DNA of 64,000 bases from Verrucomicrobiales bacterium (GCA_016795385.1 JAEUHI010000043.1:186001-250000), one strand, 5' to 3'; shown: positions 16,788 to 27,107, numbered from the stretch's first letter. Notes: generated by a model from the letters alone, not told the origin. Translations and numbers: made by a program.

Positions 16788-18302
16788 TCAGTTCACCACG
16801 TTGAGGGATTCATCGAGACGCGGGTCGCGACAGGGGAAAAGGCTGGCGGAGGCCAATTGGCGGAGGAGGAAGAATCCGAAGAGACCTCCGACGCTCACGA
16901 AAGCGAGAATATCAAACACCCAGGCACCCGGAATGGTGATGGCGACATGACCGCTTTCCGCGGTGAGGGAAGGCCCTCGCTCGGGAATGATGATCCAATA
17001 AAGATCGAAGGCGTGCATCAGGAGGTTCCACCCTGCGATGAGGGAGATGACGTGCGGCAGCTTCTTCACCGAGCGAAGCAGGAGGGCCACAAACGGGACG
17101 AAGAAGTGACCGATCACGAGGAAGGCGATCGTGTAGGTGTTCCAGAAGCCTGTGTTGCGGGTGAGGAAGAACTTGGTCTCCTCCGTGATGTTCGCATACC
17201 AGATGAGGAAGAACTGGGAAAAGGCGATGTAGGCCCAGAAGATGACGAAGGCGTGCATCAACTTGCCCATGAGGTGGTAGTGCTCCATCGTCACGACGTT
17301 CTTCAGATAGCCCGCCTTGCGGAGCAGGGTCAGGAGGATGATGAGGAACCCCATCGAGTTGAGAGCGGCACCCGCGAAGAGATAAACGCCCCACATGGTC
17401 GAGAACCAGGAGTAGTCCAGCCCCATCAACCAGTCGAAGACGAGGAAGGTCCAAGCCGTCGCAAAGAAGAGGAGCAACCCGCAGCTCCAGCGGCGCATCC
17501 AGCGGAACCACTTCGGATCTCCGTCGCGATCCTGCTTCAGCGACCATCCCCGAAGGAGGAAGGCGATGCCGGCAAGGACGACAAAGTAGAAAATCTGACG
17601 GATCCACCAGAAAGTCTCGTTGAGATAACCACGCTTCTTGAAGAGGAGGGCGGCCTCATGGAGAAAATGCTTGTCGGTGAGCGTGGCCATCGCCCCTTCT
17701 TCCGAAAGGTCTTCCTTGGCGAGCACATCGGCCTTCTTCTGCAACTCCGCGATCTTGCGCTCGAGGTGCACCCGGTGCCCGGGACTCGGGGAAGTCACCT
17801 CGGCCAGCTCTTTTTTGGCAGCCTCAACCGCGGCGGCGGCCTTCTCCACCGCGGCCTTGCGCTCCGCGACATAGGCGGGCATCTCGCTCTTCGCGGCCTC
17901 CTCCGCATGATGCAGCGCCTTTTCGCGTTTCGGGAACCACTCCCAGAGAGCGTCGCGGAATCCGAAGAAGGAAACGAGGAGAGGGAGACCCAGGACCAGC
18001 ATGAACGGGATCAGGCTGGCAAGATTTTCCATGAGCCGCCGGACCACCGTCCCCCACCCCGAGTTGCTCGCGTGGTGGAGCATCGTCCAGAAGAGTCCGC
18101 CCACGGCGAGGGAAAGGAAAAAGATGACGGCAAAGAGCCAGCTGTAGCCCATCGCGCCTGCCTTTTCAGGCATGGCGAAACGCAGAATGAAGAAAAGCAG
18201 CGTGCCACCACCGCCCACTCCCAGGCAAAGGAGCTGGAGCAGGGCGGGAATCTTGAAGCGCTCCCCGTCGCGGTAGTCGTCTCCGTCTTTAAGTCCAGCC
18301 AT
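16788..18302 (-). CDS. actF: Alternative complex III subunit ActF (NrfD-like)
   Basis: Second NrfD/PsrC-type polytopic subunit of the quinol:cytochrome c oxidoreductase, 504 residues. Core helices include YSWLFAVIFFLSLAVGGLFW, FLVFDWLMGLDYSWFSTMWG and MHAFVIFWAYIAFSQFFLIW, all characteristic of the ActF/ActC group. Residues about 126-215 are an Ala/Lys/Glu-rich coiled-coil-like insertion (AAVEKAAAAVEAAKKELAEV, ERKIAELQKKADVLAKED) between early helices, lengthening the protein. It precedes the Pro/Ala protein by 26 bp and follows actE by 31 bp. Confidence 0.93.
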   Translation of the reverse strand: MAGLKDGDDYRDGERFKIPALLQLLCLGVGGGGTLLFFILRFAMPEKAGAMGYSWLFAVIFFLSLAVGGLFWTMLHHASNSGWGTVVRRLMENLASLIPFMLVLGLPLLVSFFGFRDALWEWFPKREKALHHAEEAAKSEMPAYVAERKAAVEKAAAAVEAAKKELAEVTSPSPGHRVHLERKIAELQKKADVLAKEDLSEEGAMATLTDKHFLHEAALLFKKRGYLNETFWWIRQIFYFVVLAGIAFLLRGWSLKQDRDGDPKWFRWMRRWSCGLLLFFATAWTFLVFDWLMGLDYSWFSTMWGVYLFAGAALNSMGFLIILLTLLRKAGYLKNVVTMEHYHLMGKLMHAFVIFWAYIAFSQFFLIWYANITEETKFFLTRNTGFWNTYTIAFLVIGHFFVPFVALLLRSVKKLPHVISLIAGWNLLMHAFDLYWIIIPERGPSLTAESGHVAITIPGAWVFDILAFVSVGGLFGFFLLRQLASASLFPCRDPRLDESLNVVN

Positions 18303-18333
18303 AAATCGTGCAGCGGTTTGAAAGGATGATGAA

Positions 18334-18951
18334 TCAGTTCCCCGAGGCGGCCTGCAATCCGCGCAGGTAGGCGGTGATGGCCCAGCGATCGCTCACCGAG
18401 AGCACGCCGTTGTAGGGACCCATGAGGCCCTTGCCGTGGGTGATGGTCCAGAAAATCTGCCCCTCGGGCATCGCCTTGACGCGGGGATCGAGCAGGTTGG
18501 CAGTGGGCGGGATCGCCCAATATTTCGAAACAATGCCCGCACCGTTTCCAGAGGTACCGTGACAGGGGGTGCAGGTGATCTGATACCGCTCTTTGCCACG
18601 CGCGAGGAAAGCCTCATCCATTTTCAGTTCTTCCGGGAATCCCTTCCCATAGAAGTCACCGAAGAGACCGGTGTTGAAGTAATCCGCACCACGGGAGAAG
18701 TCGAGACGGCTGGAAGCGAGCCCATTCTCACCGGGGGCGGCATACCCCATCGGCACGGTGCCTTCTACGGGAACCCGGGCGCCTTGGCCGTTTTCAAAGA
18801 ACTCGCTCGGCTTCTGCGCCTTCACCTTGAACTGATTGTCCATGTCGGGGAAGAGCATGAACGGCGGCGACGAGAACTTCTCGCCCCGGGGTCCGAGGGC
18901 CAGGGCTACAGTGATCGAAGCGATCGCCAGAATGAGAAAAAACCAACGCAT
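18334..18951 (-). CDS. actE: Alternative complex III subunit ActE, monoheme cytochrome c
   Basis: 205 residues from ATG 18951 (MRWFFLILAIASITVALALG), a signal/anchor sequence. A single c-type heme site TCTPCHGTSGNGAGIVSKY and an axial Met candidate in KGLMGPYNGVLS are present. The first half carries the ActE-typical MLFPDMDNQFKVKAQ stretch and the later VEGTVPMGY. ActE is the peripheral cytochrome that passes electrons out of the complex. An upstream start at 18996 would overlap actD by 32 bp and place 15 residues before the signal, so it is not chosen. Confidence 0.92.
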   Translation of the reverse strand: MRWFFLILAIASITVALALGPRGEKFSSPPFMLFPDMDNQFKVKAQKPSEFFENGQGARVPVEGTVPMGYAAPGENGLASSRLDFSRGADYFNTGLFGDFYGKGFPEELKMDEAFLARGKERYQITCTPCHGTSGNGAGIVSKYWAIPPTANLLDPRVKAMPEGQIFWTITHGKGLMGPYNGVLSVSDRWAITAYLRGLQAASGN

Positions 18952-18964
18952 GCCAGTGTCAGGT

Positions 18965-19522
18965 TCAGTAAGTGACTTCCTCGATCTTGCCTGCACCGAT
19001 CTCCGAGAGCAGTTCCTTGGTTTTCTCCCGCTTGAATTTGGGATCGCGGGCCTCGATCACGAGCAGAAAACCGTCGTTCGAGAATTTGGAGAACAGAGGG
19101 GAGTTGAAAAGCGGGTGATTCCAACGCGGCAACATGATGAGGGCGAAGAGCCCGATCAGCGTGGCGAAGGCGGAGAAAAGGATCGTCAGTTCGAAGGTGA
19201 CCGGGAAGAAGGCCGGGATCGTGAACAGATTCGTCGGCTTGTCCTGCACCACGGTCGGATAAAGACTGACCTGGGTGAAAAACTGCAGCGCCAGGGCGGT
19301 GAGCGACCCGGTGACACCGCCGCAGAGAACGAGGGCGGAGAGCCAGCTCTTGCCAAGCCCCATGGCATGATCCATCCCATGGACCGGATAGGGAGTGTGC
19401 ACGTCCCACCGGCGGAACCCGGCGTCGCGGACCTTTTCCGCGGCGTGATAAAGATCCGTCGCGGAGGAAAATTCCGCTACGTAGCCGAAGAGCTCGTTTG
19501 AACTGGAGGATGAATTGCTCAC
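18965..19522 (-). CDS. actD: Alternative complex III subunit ActD (DUF3341)
   Basis: 185 residues: a soluble ferredoxin-like N-terminal part (LFGYVAEFSSATDLYHAAEK, WDVHTPYPVHGMDHAMGL is the family hallmark), two membrane helices (SALVLCGGVTGSLTALALQF and FELTILFSAFATLIGLFALI) and a short soluble end with DGFLLVIEARDPKF. ActD binds no cofactor; it packs at the membrane between the NrfD-like subunits. It lies 27 bp after actC and 13 bp before actE. Confidence 0.93.
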   Translation of the reverse strand: MSNSSSSSNELFGYVAEFSSATDLYHAAEKVRDAGFRRWDVHTPYPVHGMDHAMGLGKSWLSALVLCGGVTGSLTALALQFFTQVSLYPTVVQDKPTNLFTIPAFFPVTFELTILFSAFATLIGLFALIMLPRWNHPLFNSPLFSKFSNDGFLLVIEARDPKFKREKTKELLSEIGAGKIEEVTY

Positions 19523-19549
19523 GGTTCCTGCTGGGTGGAGATTCTGGAC

Positions 19550-20989
19550 TTATTTCGACGAGCCGCGGCGCTTTTCGCGCAGGTGTTTCCAATCGGGGTA
19601 ATGGGGATCCGATTCGGGGAGCACGCCCTTCACTTCACTGATCGCGATCACGGGCAGGAAGCGGAGGAAGAGAAGGAAAAGCATCATGAACATGCCGAAG
19701 CTGCCGGTGAAGAGGAGCTTCTCGACCCAGGAAGCCGAATAGTATCCCCATTGGCCGGGGAGGAAGTCGCGGGCCAGCGAGGTGGGGATGATGACAAAAC
19801 GCTCGAACCACATCCCCGCGTTCACGAGGTTCACGATGATGAAGACCATCCAGAGATTGTGGCGCGACCACTTGAACCAGAAAACCTGGGGGGCGATCAC
19901 GTTGCAGAAGAACATGCAGTAGTAGGCCCAGGTGTAGGGACCGGAGAGGATCCGCATGTGGAAGGCATCGGTCTCGAAGGCGTTGGCGCTGTAGTAGCTG
20001 ATGAACAGCTCCATGATGTAGGCGTAGCCCACGATCGTCCCCGTCAGGAGGATGATCTTCGCCATGTTGTCGATGTGTTTCGCGGTGATGAGGTCCTCGA
20101 GCCCGTAGAGTTTGCGCACGGGAAGCATGAGGGTGAGCACCATCGCGAATCCGCCGAAGATGGCACCCGCCACGAAATAGGGAGGGAAGATCGTCGTGTG
20201 CCAGCCAGGAACCACCGACGTCGCGAAGTCGAAGGAGACGACGGAGTGCACCGAGAGAACGAGTGGCGTCGAGAGAGCCGCAAGAATCAGGTAGGCCATC
20301 TCGTAGTGACGCCACTGGCGGTTGCCACCGCGCCAGCCGAGGGCGAAGAATCCGTAAAGTTTCTTGGCGAGCCCCTTGGCACGATCACGAAGCGTCGCGA
20401 GATCGGGGATCAGCCCGATGTACCAGAAGAGAACCGAAACGGTGAAGTAGGTCGAAACCGCAAAGACGTCCCAGAGCAGCGGGCTCTTGAAGTTCTGCCA
20501 GATCGCGTTCGAATTCGGAATCGGGGCGAGGAACCAGACCATCCAGAAACGACCGACGTGGAAACCCGGGAAAATCCCGGCACACATCACCGCGAAGATC
20601 GTCATGGCTTCCGAGGCACGGTTCACAGACGTCCGCCACTTCTGCCGGGTCAGGAAAAGAATGGCCGAGATGAGGGTCCCGGCGTGGCCGATCCCGATCC
20701 AGAAGACGAAGTTCACGATGTCCCAACCCCAGGCGACGGGGTGGTTCATCCCCCACACCCCCACCCCGGTCGAAACGAGGTAGACGAGACTGAAGAGGAG
20801 ACAGAAGAAGCCGAACACCGACGGGACGAAAAGCACCCACCAGATGAAGGGCTGGCGGTTTTCGACGATCCCGCAAATCCGGTCGGTGATCCATCCGAGG
20901 GAGCGGTTGTTGAGCACGAGCAGTTCGCGCGCCACTCCTTCCGCCTCGGAAGGGTGCACGGCTGCGTTCGCTTTGGAGTGATCTGCCAT
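19550..20989 (-). CDS. actC: Alternative complex III subunit ActC (NrfD-like, quinol site)
   Basis: 479 residues and about ten helices of the NrfD/PsrC family. The opening [20 protein letters not shown] and the helix [20 protein letters not shown] with its His are typical of ActC, the subunit proposed to oxidise menaquinol and possibly translocate protons. [20 protein letters not shown] and [20 protein letters not shown] are further family segments. It starts 19 bp after the actB stop. Confidence 0.95.
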   Translation of the reverse strand: MADHSKANAAVHPSEAEGVARELLVLNNRSLGWITDRICGIVENRQPFIWWVLFVPSVFGFFCLLFSLVYLVSTGVGVWGMNHPVAWGWDIVNFVFWIGIGHAGTLISAILFLTRQKWRTSVNRASEAMTIFAVMCAGIFPGFHVGRFWMVWFLAPIPNSNAIWQNFKSPLLWDVFAVSTYFTVSVLFWYIGLIPDLATLRDRAKGLAKKLYGFFALGWRGGNRQWRHYEMAYLILAALSTPLVLSVHSVVSFDFATSVVPGWHTTIFPPYFVAGAIFGGFAMVLTLMLPVRKLYGLEDLITAKHIDNMAKIILLTGTIVGYAYIMELFISYYSANAFETDAFHMRILSGPYTWAYYCMFFCNVIAPQVFWFKWSRHNLWMVFIIVNLVNAGMWFERFVIIPTSLARDFLPGQWGYYSASWVEKLLFTGSFGMFMMLFLLFLRFLPVIAISEVKGVLPESDPHYPDWKHLREKRRGSSK

Positions 20990-21008
20990 GGTCGGGGAAA
21001 GACTCGGA

Positions 21009-24000
21009 TTAATGCATCTGAGAGGTCACGGTACCCACGTACTCCGCCCCGGGCATCTTGGGGTTCGGATTCTTGATGCGGGCGAGGTAGCTCGTCCTCG
21101 GGCGGGTGCCGATATACTTCAAAAGGTCGTAGTTGCGAGGGTTTTTCTTGGCCTCGATGATTTTGTCGCCGACCGCCTTGAGGTTGCCGAACGTGATCGC
21201 CCCGGCGCTGCAGGCATCCTGACAGGCCACCGTGAAGGAGTTCGCTTTCACCTGCACGTCGGCGGAATCCCGGGCCGCCGCCTTGGCTGCGATCTTCGCG
21301 GTGTTGATGCGCTGCACGCAATAAGTGCACTTCTCGATGACCCCGCGCATCCGCACGGTGACGTTCGGGTTCTTCTGAAGCTGCTGGGTCGTCGTCGCAT
21401 TGCCGGCGACGGGCGCAAGAGGGCCGAAGACCAAGCCGCTCGCTTCGACTCCTCCAACCGTGATCTTCTCGATCGGACGCTTGTTGTAATCGTAGTAATT
21501 GAAACGACGCGCCTTGTAGGGGCAGTTGTTCGCGCAATAACGGGTGCCGATACAGCGGTTGTAGGTCATCGCATTCAGACCGTCGCCGGTGTGAACCGTG
21601 GCATTGACCGGGCAGACCGTTTCGCACGGAGCGCTCTCGCACTGCTGGCAGGCCACCGGCTGCGGAATCATCTCGATCTGATCGTCGTCCACGGGACGCT
21701 TACCGGGTTCGATCTTCGTCTTTTCTTTCCCGGCGATGTAATCAAAGACATTGCCGAGTTCGGCGACCGTCTCTTTGTCCTTCGGACTGGTGAAATAGCG
21801 ATCCATCCGGATCCAGTGCATCTCACGGCCATTGATGACCTGCTCCTTGCCGACGATCGGGATGTTGTTTTCCGACTGGCAGGCAATCACGCACGCGTTG
21901 CAACCGATGCAGGTGTTGAGGTCAACCGTCATCGCCCACTGATGATGGGGATCGACACGAAACTCGTGACCCGCAAGGATCCCGACGATCGGACCTTCGG
22001 GCACCTCGGCCCCCATGTAATCAACCCCCTTGTAGAGCGAAATGTTTTCGGGGATGTGGCTGTCCATGCCCTGATACTGGGCGAAGACCGGGTCCTTCTT
22101 CAGCATCTCCACCGTGCCTTCGCGGGCGATGGCACGGCCCTCCATGCTGTAGTGCTCGGCAGTGAGCGCGAGAGCATGCTTGCGCTTGAGGGATTGCGCG
22201 ACGACTCCCGGAACCACATAGGGTTGAACCGTGGTCATGAGAGGGTAGACATTGAAACCCACCCCTTGACTGACCGTCTCGTCCGCGAGATCCCCGTAAT
22301 AACCGACGGCGAGAGTCACGACAAAATCAGCCTGACCGGGCACGCGCAAGATGGGAGCCTGGACCTTGCGGTCACCAACGGAGAGCTCCACCAGATCACC
22401 ATCTTCAAGACCAAGTTCGGCAGCCGTGAAGAAGCTGATCAAAGCCGCATTATCCCAGGTCAGCTTGGTGATCGGATCAGGGGCTTCCTGAAGCCAGCCA
22501 TTGTTCACGAAGCGTCCGTCAAAAGTCGCGCTGCTCGCGGCGAGCACGACCTCAAGCCCCTGCGGATGAGGAAAATCAGGGATCGAAGCTTTCGCCAACG
22601 CGGCCACCTGTGCAGCCGGATCGCCGGTCATTGCTCCGGCCGGCAGCTGGATCTCTTTCGCGAATCCATCACGAAGGGTAAGGGTCCAATCCTTGCCACC
22701 CGCCGCGGCATAAGCTGCCTTGACCCTTTCGTTCAGGGCCTTGCCGGAATCATCTTCCTGAATGAGAGAGAGCAGGAAGCGCTCGACCGAATAACCACCC
22801 CAAAGCGGATTGATCATCGGCTGCTGCACCGAATAAACGCCGGAAAGGCTGTAGTGGTCGCCCCAGGACTCCAGATAATGAGCACCAGGCACGTGCCACG
22901 TCGCGAGTTTGGCCGTCTCGTTGTAGCGGACACCCACATGAACGAGCGTCTTGAGAGCCTTGAGTTTTGCCGTGAGGCCGAGATTCGCCGGAGCATCGAA
23001 GGCCACATCGCCCTCATTAAGGACGAACAGGGTTTCCACCTCGCCCTTTTCCAACGCCGCGGAGAGGGCGGCAATCCCCTCGGAGGCAGGCAGCCCGTGA
23101 TTGACCAGAGCAATCGAAGCCCCATAGGCGCCAAGAGCCTTGTTGGCAGCCGCCACGAGATAGTGCACCTCCACCGGCTGGCGCGAGCCGGCCACCAGAA
23201 TCGCCTTCCCTTTCGAAGCCGCAAGGTCAGCCGCACACTCCCGGATCCAGGGCAAATTGTAGACCGCAGGGACCAGACGCGTCGCAACCGCATCGGCCAT
23301 CGAAGAAAGAGAGGCATCGCCGAGGGCGGCACCCAATTCCTTCGCAATCAAGGCCGCCACAGGAAGCACCTGGGAAGCAGGGAGCCGATAACGATGATCG
23401 GCCTGACCACCCGTCACGGTAAAGGACGGCTCAATCGAATAGAGGCGCGACATGCCTCCCTCACGATCCGGGTGACGGGTCGCCGAGAACTCCGCCGTCG
23501 AATCCTCACCGACCGGATCATTGCCAAGAAAGTCACAGTCGAGCGAGAGAACCCGATCCACGGAGGAGAGATTCACCACCGGGAGCACCCCGGCGCCGTA
23601 AAGAACTTCCGCAGCCGCCATCGCTCCAGCGGGAGCCAGGGCTTCGTAGGAAAAGAAGCGAATCCCCGGGGCCGCCTTCGCCAGATCGGCAAGAAGAGCC
23701 TTGCGCGTCGGAGATGTCGAAGGAGAAAGCAAGACGCCCGCCTTCGCCCCGGATTTCGCCTCACGGAAAGGCTTGAGGAACCCCTCTTCAAAATCCTGGC
23801 GCACCGTCGCCTTCCCACCCTTGCGATAACCTCGTGAGCGATCCTGGTCGTAAAGGTCGAGAATCGAAGCCTGAGTGAACGCCGTCGAGCCACCACCGGT
23901 CGCCGGATGAAGCCGGTTCCCATCCACCTTCGTCGGCCGCCCCTCGTGAGTCGTCACCACAAGCGGGTCACATCCAAGTCCGCCCAGACGAGGCTTGGCG

Positions 24001-24296
24001 GTCGAGTAATAAAGGGCCTTGCCCGGAATCACCCACTCCACGTGGTCGTTGTAGGGCACAAGATGCTCGAGAGGACGGCTGCATGCCACCCCGAATCCCG
24101 CAAGCGCGGTCGAAGCGCCCATCAACTTCAGGAATCCGCGGCGGGATGAATCATCAAGCTCCAGCTCGCCGGCACCTTGGGGAAACTCGCGCTCCAACCA
24201 CCCCTTGAACTCAGGGGACCCCTCAAGCTCACCGAGACTCCGCCAATGGATCCGGGACACTTCCTCCTCGGATGGGTGTTGCCACTTACGCTTCAT
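21009..24296 (-). CDS. actB: Alternative complex III subunit ActB (molybdopterin-like plus Fe-S domains)
   Basis: 1095-residue fusion. A twin-arginine signal [19 protein letters not shown] lies unusually deep (about residue 51), after the conserved WRSLGEL helix seen in ActB proteins. Residues about 80-750 are a molybdopterin-oxidoreductase-like fold that in characterised ActB binds no molybdenum. The C-terminal ferredoxin-like part carries four Cys clusters: [44 protein letters not shown] and CTYCVQRI paired with ACQDACSAG. These are the three [4Fe-4S] and one [3Fe-4S] sites of the family. It lies 39 bp after actA. Confidence 0.95.
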   Translation of the reverse strand: MKRKWQHPSEEEVSRIHWRSLGELEGSPEFKGWLEREFPQGAGELELDDSSRRGFLKLMGASTALAGFGVACSRPLEHLVPYNDHVEWVIPGKALYYSTAKPRLGGLGCDPLVVTTHEGRPTKVDGNRLHPATGGGSTAFTQASILDLYDQDRSRGYRKGGKATVRQDFEEGFLKPFREAKSGAKAGVLLSPSTSPTRKALLADLAKAAPGIRFFSYEALAPAGAMAAAEVLYGAGVLPVVNLSSVDRVLSLDCDFLGNDPVGEDSTAEFSATRHPDREGGMSRLYSIEPSFTVTGGQADHRYRLPASQVLPVAALIAKELGAALGDASLSSMADAVATRLVPAVYNLPWIRECAADLAASKGKAILVAGSRQPVEVHYLVAAANKALGAYGASIALVNHGLPASEGIAALSAALEKGEVETLFVLNEGDVAFDAPANLGLTAKLKALKTLVHVGVRYNETAKLATWHVPGAHYLESWGDHYSLSGVYSVQQPMINPLWGGYSVERFLLSLIQEDDSGKALNERVKAAYAAAGGKDWTLTLRDGFAKEIQLPAGAMTGDPAAQVAALAKASIPDFPHPQGLEVVLAASSATFDGRFVNNGWLQEAPDPITKLTWDNAALISFFTAAELGLEDGDLVELSVGDRKVQAPILRVPGQADFVVTLAVGYYGDLADETVSQGVGFNVYPLMTTVQPYVVPGVVAQSLKRKHALALTAEHYSMEGRAIAREGTVEMLKKDPVFAQYQGMDSHIPENISLYKGVDYMGAEVPEGPIVGILAGHEFRVDPHHQWAMTVDLNTCIGCNACVIACQSENNIPIVGKEQVINGREMHWIRMDRYFTSPKDKETVAELGNVFDYIAGKEKTKIEPGKRPVDDDQIEMIPQPVACQQCESAPCETVCPVNATVHTGDGLNAMTYNRCIGTRYCANNCPYKARRFNYYDYNKRPIEKITVGGVEASGLVFGPLAPVAGNATTTQQLQKNPNVTVRMRGVIEKCTYCVQRINTAKIAAKAAARDSADVQVKANSFTVACQDACSAGAITFGNLKAVGDKIIEAKKNPRNYDLLKYIGTRPRTSYLARIKNPNPKMPGAEYVGTVTSQMH

Positions 24297-24335
24297 TCGA
24301 AATTCGTTCAGATCGTCGTTGGGACTCCTCGGGAA

Positions 24336-25097
24336 TCAATGGTGACAGGCCGCGCAATCCTGCGGAGGATGCACCCCCCAAGCCTTCTGAAGGTGGGCCC
24401 CGATCAACTCGCGGTCCCACTTCTTGCCTTCGTCGGCTTTCTTCAATTCCTCAACCGGCGCCTTCGTCTTGCCAGCGACGTAGGCGTAGAAAGCCTCCGG
24501 ATCAAGATCGTCCGCCGTCCATGCAAGGTTCGTGATCTGATCCAAGGGACGAAGCACCTTGCCCGGATCGCGGTGACACTCAAGGCACCAGCTCATGCTC
24601 AACGGCTTGGCGTGGTAAACAACCGGCATTTCGTCAATCCGACCGTGGCACTCGACACAACTCACCCCGCGATTGACGTGGGCCTGGTGGCTGAAATGGG
24701 CGTAGTCCGGGACCTTGTGAAGCTGCACCCACTCGATCGGTTTCCCGGTATAATTCTCGTAGTTCGGATCCATTGCCTGACGGAGCGGCTCCAGCTTCGG
24801 AGAGTCCGATTTCACCTTTCCCGGACCGTGGCAGTTCCAGCAAACTTGGGCCGCCGGGATGTTCGAATGAGGCGAGTTCTCGACCTGGCTGTGGCAGTAA
24901 CGGCAATCCATGCCCAACTGACCGGCGTGGAGACTGTGATCAAAGGGGATCGGCTGCTGCGGCATGTAACCGACCCGCGTGTATTTCGGGGTCCAGGAGT
25001 ACCATGCGACCGCGACAACGCAGGTCCCGAGGGCGCCGAGCCCCACGAGAATCTTGATCGCCAGAAGGTTCGTCCAACGCGGAAAAATGTTGCCCAT
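24336..25097 (-). CDS. actA: Alternative complex III subunit ActA, pentaheme cytochrome c
   Basis: 253 residues from ATG 25097 (MGNIFPRWTNLLAIKILVGL), with one N-terminal helix and five heme-attachment sites in order: CRYCH, CWNCH, CVECH, CLECH and CAACH, the last at the extreme C-terminus. Five hemes and this order match ActA. A GTG seven codons upstream (25118) is an alternative start; GGGAGG lies 13 bp before the ATG. It is the first gene of the long respiratory run, with about 255 bp of non-coding DNA upstream carrying a strong palindrome. Confidence 0.94.
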   Translation of the reverse strand: MGNIFPRWTNLLAIKILVGLGALGTCVVAVAWYSWTPKYTRVGYMPQQPIPFDHSLHAGQLGMDCRYCHSQVENSPHSNIPAAQVCWNCHGPGKVKSDSPKLEPLRQAMDPNYENYTGKPIEWVQLHKVPDYAHFSHQAHVNRGVSCVECHGRIDEMPVVYHAKPLSMSWCLECHRDPGKVLRPLDQITNLAWTADDLDPEAFYAYVAGKTKAPVEELKKADEGKKWDRELIGAHLQKAWGVHPPQDCAACHH

Positions 25098-25123
25098 GTC
25101 GTGCAGAAGACCTCCCACTTAAT

Positions 25124-25147
25124 CGCTTGTGAAAAATTTCACAAGCG
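25124..25147. promoter_or_regulatory. 24-bp palindrome with CRP/FNR-type core upstream of actA
   Basis: Perfect 11-bp arms, CGCTTGTGAAA and TTTCACAAGCG, separated by AA. The inner part reads TGTGA-N6-TCACA (25128-25143), the textbook consensus of CRP/FNR-superfamily dimers. It lies 27-50 bp before the actA ATG. Six T follow on the + strand (25148-25153), so an intrinsic terminator for + strand transcription is the alternative, but no + strand gene lies upstream to need one. The rest of the gap (25098-25352) holds AT-rich stretches and nothing else I can name. Confidence 0.55.
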
Positions 25148-25352
25148 TTTTTTCGAAGGAAATTTGAACGTCCCGCAGGCTCTGGATTCCAATCGGCACC
25201 TTGGGCGAAATCCTCAAGAAAACCTCTTCCGACGTCCCCGCCGCGGCCACATGGGAACAACTCATGCCCCCCACGTATTCGCCATCATCGGGGGAAAGAA
25301 TGCAATCTTCCCAGAAGTGGCATTTTTGCGGCCGACCACGCGAGACCAATTC

Positions 25353-26024
25353 TCAAGGTCGAAACTCGCTGACCTGACCGTTGTAGGGATTGACCTGGAG
25401 ACAAAGGTAGTTGTCAGGACTCCGTGAGGCCAATGCCCCTTCTCCCTGGACCAAGGTGATGTACCACGTATCCTGGCTGCTGGTGCGGAACGGAAGATCC
25501 GTCGAACCATCCGGACGGAACCTGAACGCGACGTACTTCGTCATCATGAGACGCCCCCCCTCCCCGGAAGGAGCTTCAGCCATCCCTGCGGTGGGGGAAA
25601 GGAAACCAAACTTGGTGTCACCCTCGCGTCCGGAGTTCGCACGAGGATCGAGCAGCGTGCTCAAACCCGGATGTACGGCAACGGGCGCACGCACCCGAAA
25701 ATACTGGCTCACGGGAGCCAGCACTCCCTCGGCATTGTATTGAAACAATTGGAAGGCACGAAACGACTCGTCCGGGCGGGCGCTGGACGGATCGGCCATC
25801 AAGAAAAAGCGCACCTCCACGTCCGCGCTTTTCGAGATCGCGGTCTGCTGGGCAAAAGTGAGTTGGTTCCGAAGCAGTTGCCCTTCGCCGGTGAGCGAAC
25901 TTGACGAAATCAAGCTGAACAAATTCGGTGCCGCAAATGCCATGAGAAGCCCGACGACACCGAGCACGACCATCAATTCAATCAACGAGAAACCGCGCGA
26001 GCGGAAGTGGAGGGAAGCTTTCAT
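25353..26024 (-). CDS. Verru_Chthon cassette protein D, prepilin-like
   Basis: 223 residues from ATG 26024 (MKASLHFRSRGFSLIELMVV). GFSLIE is the type IV prepilin peptidase site, with cleavage after Gly and Glu at +5, followed by the hydrophobic pilin helix. The globular part (LRNQLTFAQQTAISKSADVE, later MMTKYVAFRFRPDGSTDLPF) is of the GspH/pseudopilin kind. Size, order and neighbours match the D member of the four-gene Verru_Chthon cassette of unknown function known from Verrucomicrobium and Chthoniobacter. Last gene of the cassette. Confidence 0.85.
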   Translation of the reverse strand: MKASLHFRSRGFSLIELMVVLGVVGLLMAFAAPNLFSLISSSSLTGEGQLLRNQLTFAQQTAISKSADVEVRFFLMADPSSARPDESFRAFQLFQYNAEGVLAPVSQYFRVRAPVAVHPGLSTLLDPRANSGREGDTKFGFLSPTAGMAEAPSGEGGRLMMTKYVAFRFRPDGSTDLPFRTSSQDTWYITLVQGEGALASRSPDNYLCLQVNPYNGQVSEFRP

Positions 26025-26054
26025 GTATCTAAAGGACTCAATCATCCGGTGATT

Positions 26055-27104
26055 TCAGGTGCTCCATTTTGAACTTCTCAACAAAACGAGCGAGCTGAAA
26101 ATCTTATGACTCACTTTCAGCTCGTTCAGCGCCGCCGATACCCTCTGGACGTCTTCGGTATAATTCTGCGTGGAACTGAAGGCGCCTGTCAGCGCTCCGG
26201 TCAATTCCGCAGGGATGGATCCGTCCCGGTCAAATCGAACCGCCGCGGCCTCATCAATCGCCACCATCGTCACACGGACGAGCGGGGGAACTTGCTGCGC
26301 GAACTCTTCCCGGTCCTCTGACTGATCGTTGGTGTCGAACTCGTATCTCGGCGCGATGCGGCTGAAGGTGGCTTCCCGGGTGGTCGTACCAACCTCCAAC
26401 GAATCACGGGGTGTTACCACAACCGTGAGGATGTTCTCGGCTAGAGGATTCAAGTGTGACTCGAAGGTCCCCTCTCCCACGCTCAGGGCCTGCTTGTACC
26501 ATCCCTGGAAGTCCTGCGGCTGCCCTTTTTCGATCTCTTCCTGACCATCGGCAAAAACCTGGTTGGACTCTGCCGGAGGCCGGAATTCCATAAGACGGAA
26601 GCGGTAGCGATCCCGGGCCTGCACGAAACTCGGCTTGAACGCCTTGTCGCTCCCGAAGGCCACGAAATATCCCCGCCCATTGAACAGATTGTTGAGGTTC
26701 CTGTAGGTGCTGGAGAAGCCCAGCGGCGCTTGGAAGAAGATCGCCTGACCAACCGGTTGCTGGGTTGCGCTGCCGCCCAGGCGGGCAGCGTCCATCGTGA
26801 TGAAGTGGAGCTCCGAGGTACGGAAATACCCATCGAAAAGCCCGTCCGAGTCTTTGTCACGAAGCTCCCAATACGTGTTCAACGAAGCTTGGCCGATGTT
26901 CTTCGTCATCACATCGAAGGCAACACGCGCCTCGCGGAACTGGCTGATCCGACTTTCGGAGAACCGCCAACTCTTCTGGATCTGATCCAAAAGTGCCGTC
27001 AACATGAGCATGAGGACCGTCAGGATCCCCATGGCGACCATCAATTCAATCAAGGAGAAGCCGGATGCCGCAGCGCGAGCACGGGGGGAGAAAAAAGTTT
27101 TCAT
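26055..27104 (-). CDS. Verru_Chthon cassette protein C, prepilin-like
   Basis: 349 residues. Basic leader then ASGFSLIELMVAMGILTVLM, a class III prepilin signal with the pilin helix. The globular region follows the GspJ/PilW style with QKSWRFSESRISQFREARVA and FDVMTKNIGQASLNTYWELR. The Pro/Glu-containing middle and the DREEFAQQVPPLVRVTMVAI segment are features of the C member. It begins 3 bp after the stop of B and ends 30 bp before the start of D. Confidence 0.85.
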   Translation of the reverse strand: MKTFFSPRARAAASGFSLIELMVAMGILTVLMLMLTALLDQIQKSWRFSESRISQFREARVAFDVMTKNIGQASLNTYWELRDKDSDGLFDGYFRTSELHFITMDAARLGGSATQQPVGQAIFFQAPLGFSSTYRNLNNLFNGRGYFVAFGSDKAFKPSFVQARDRYRFRLMEFRPPAESNQVFADGQEEIEKGQPQDFQGWYKQALSVGEGTFESHLNPLAENILTVVVTPRDSLEVGTTTREATFSRIAPRYEFDTNDQSEDREEFAQQVPPLVRVTMVAIDEAAAVRFDRDGSIPAELTGALTGAFSSTQNYTEDVQRVSAALNELKVSHKIFSSLVLLRSSKWST

Positions 27105-27107
27105 GAT

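Noticed and set aside
20988..23837. Long + strand open frame (about 949 codons) opposite actB
   Set aside because: Antisense shadow of actB; no signal, helix or motif structure and composition typical of reversed codons.
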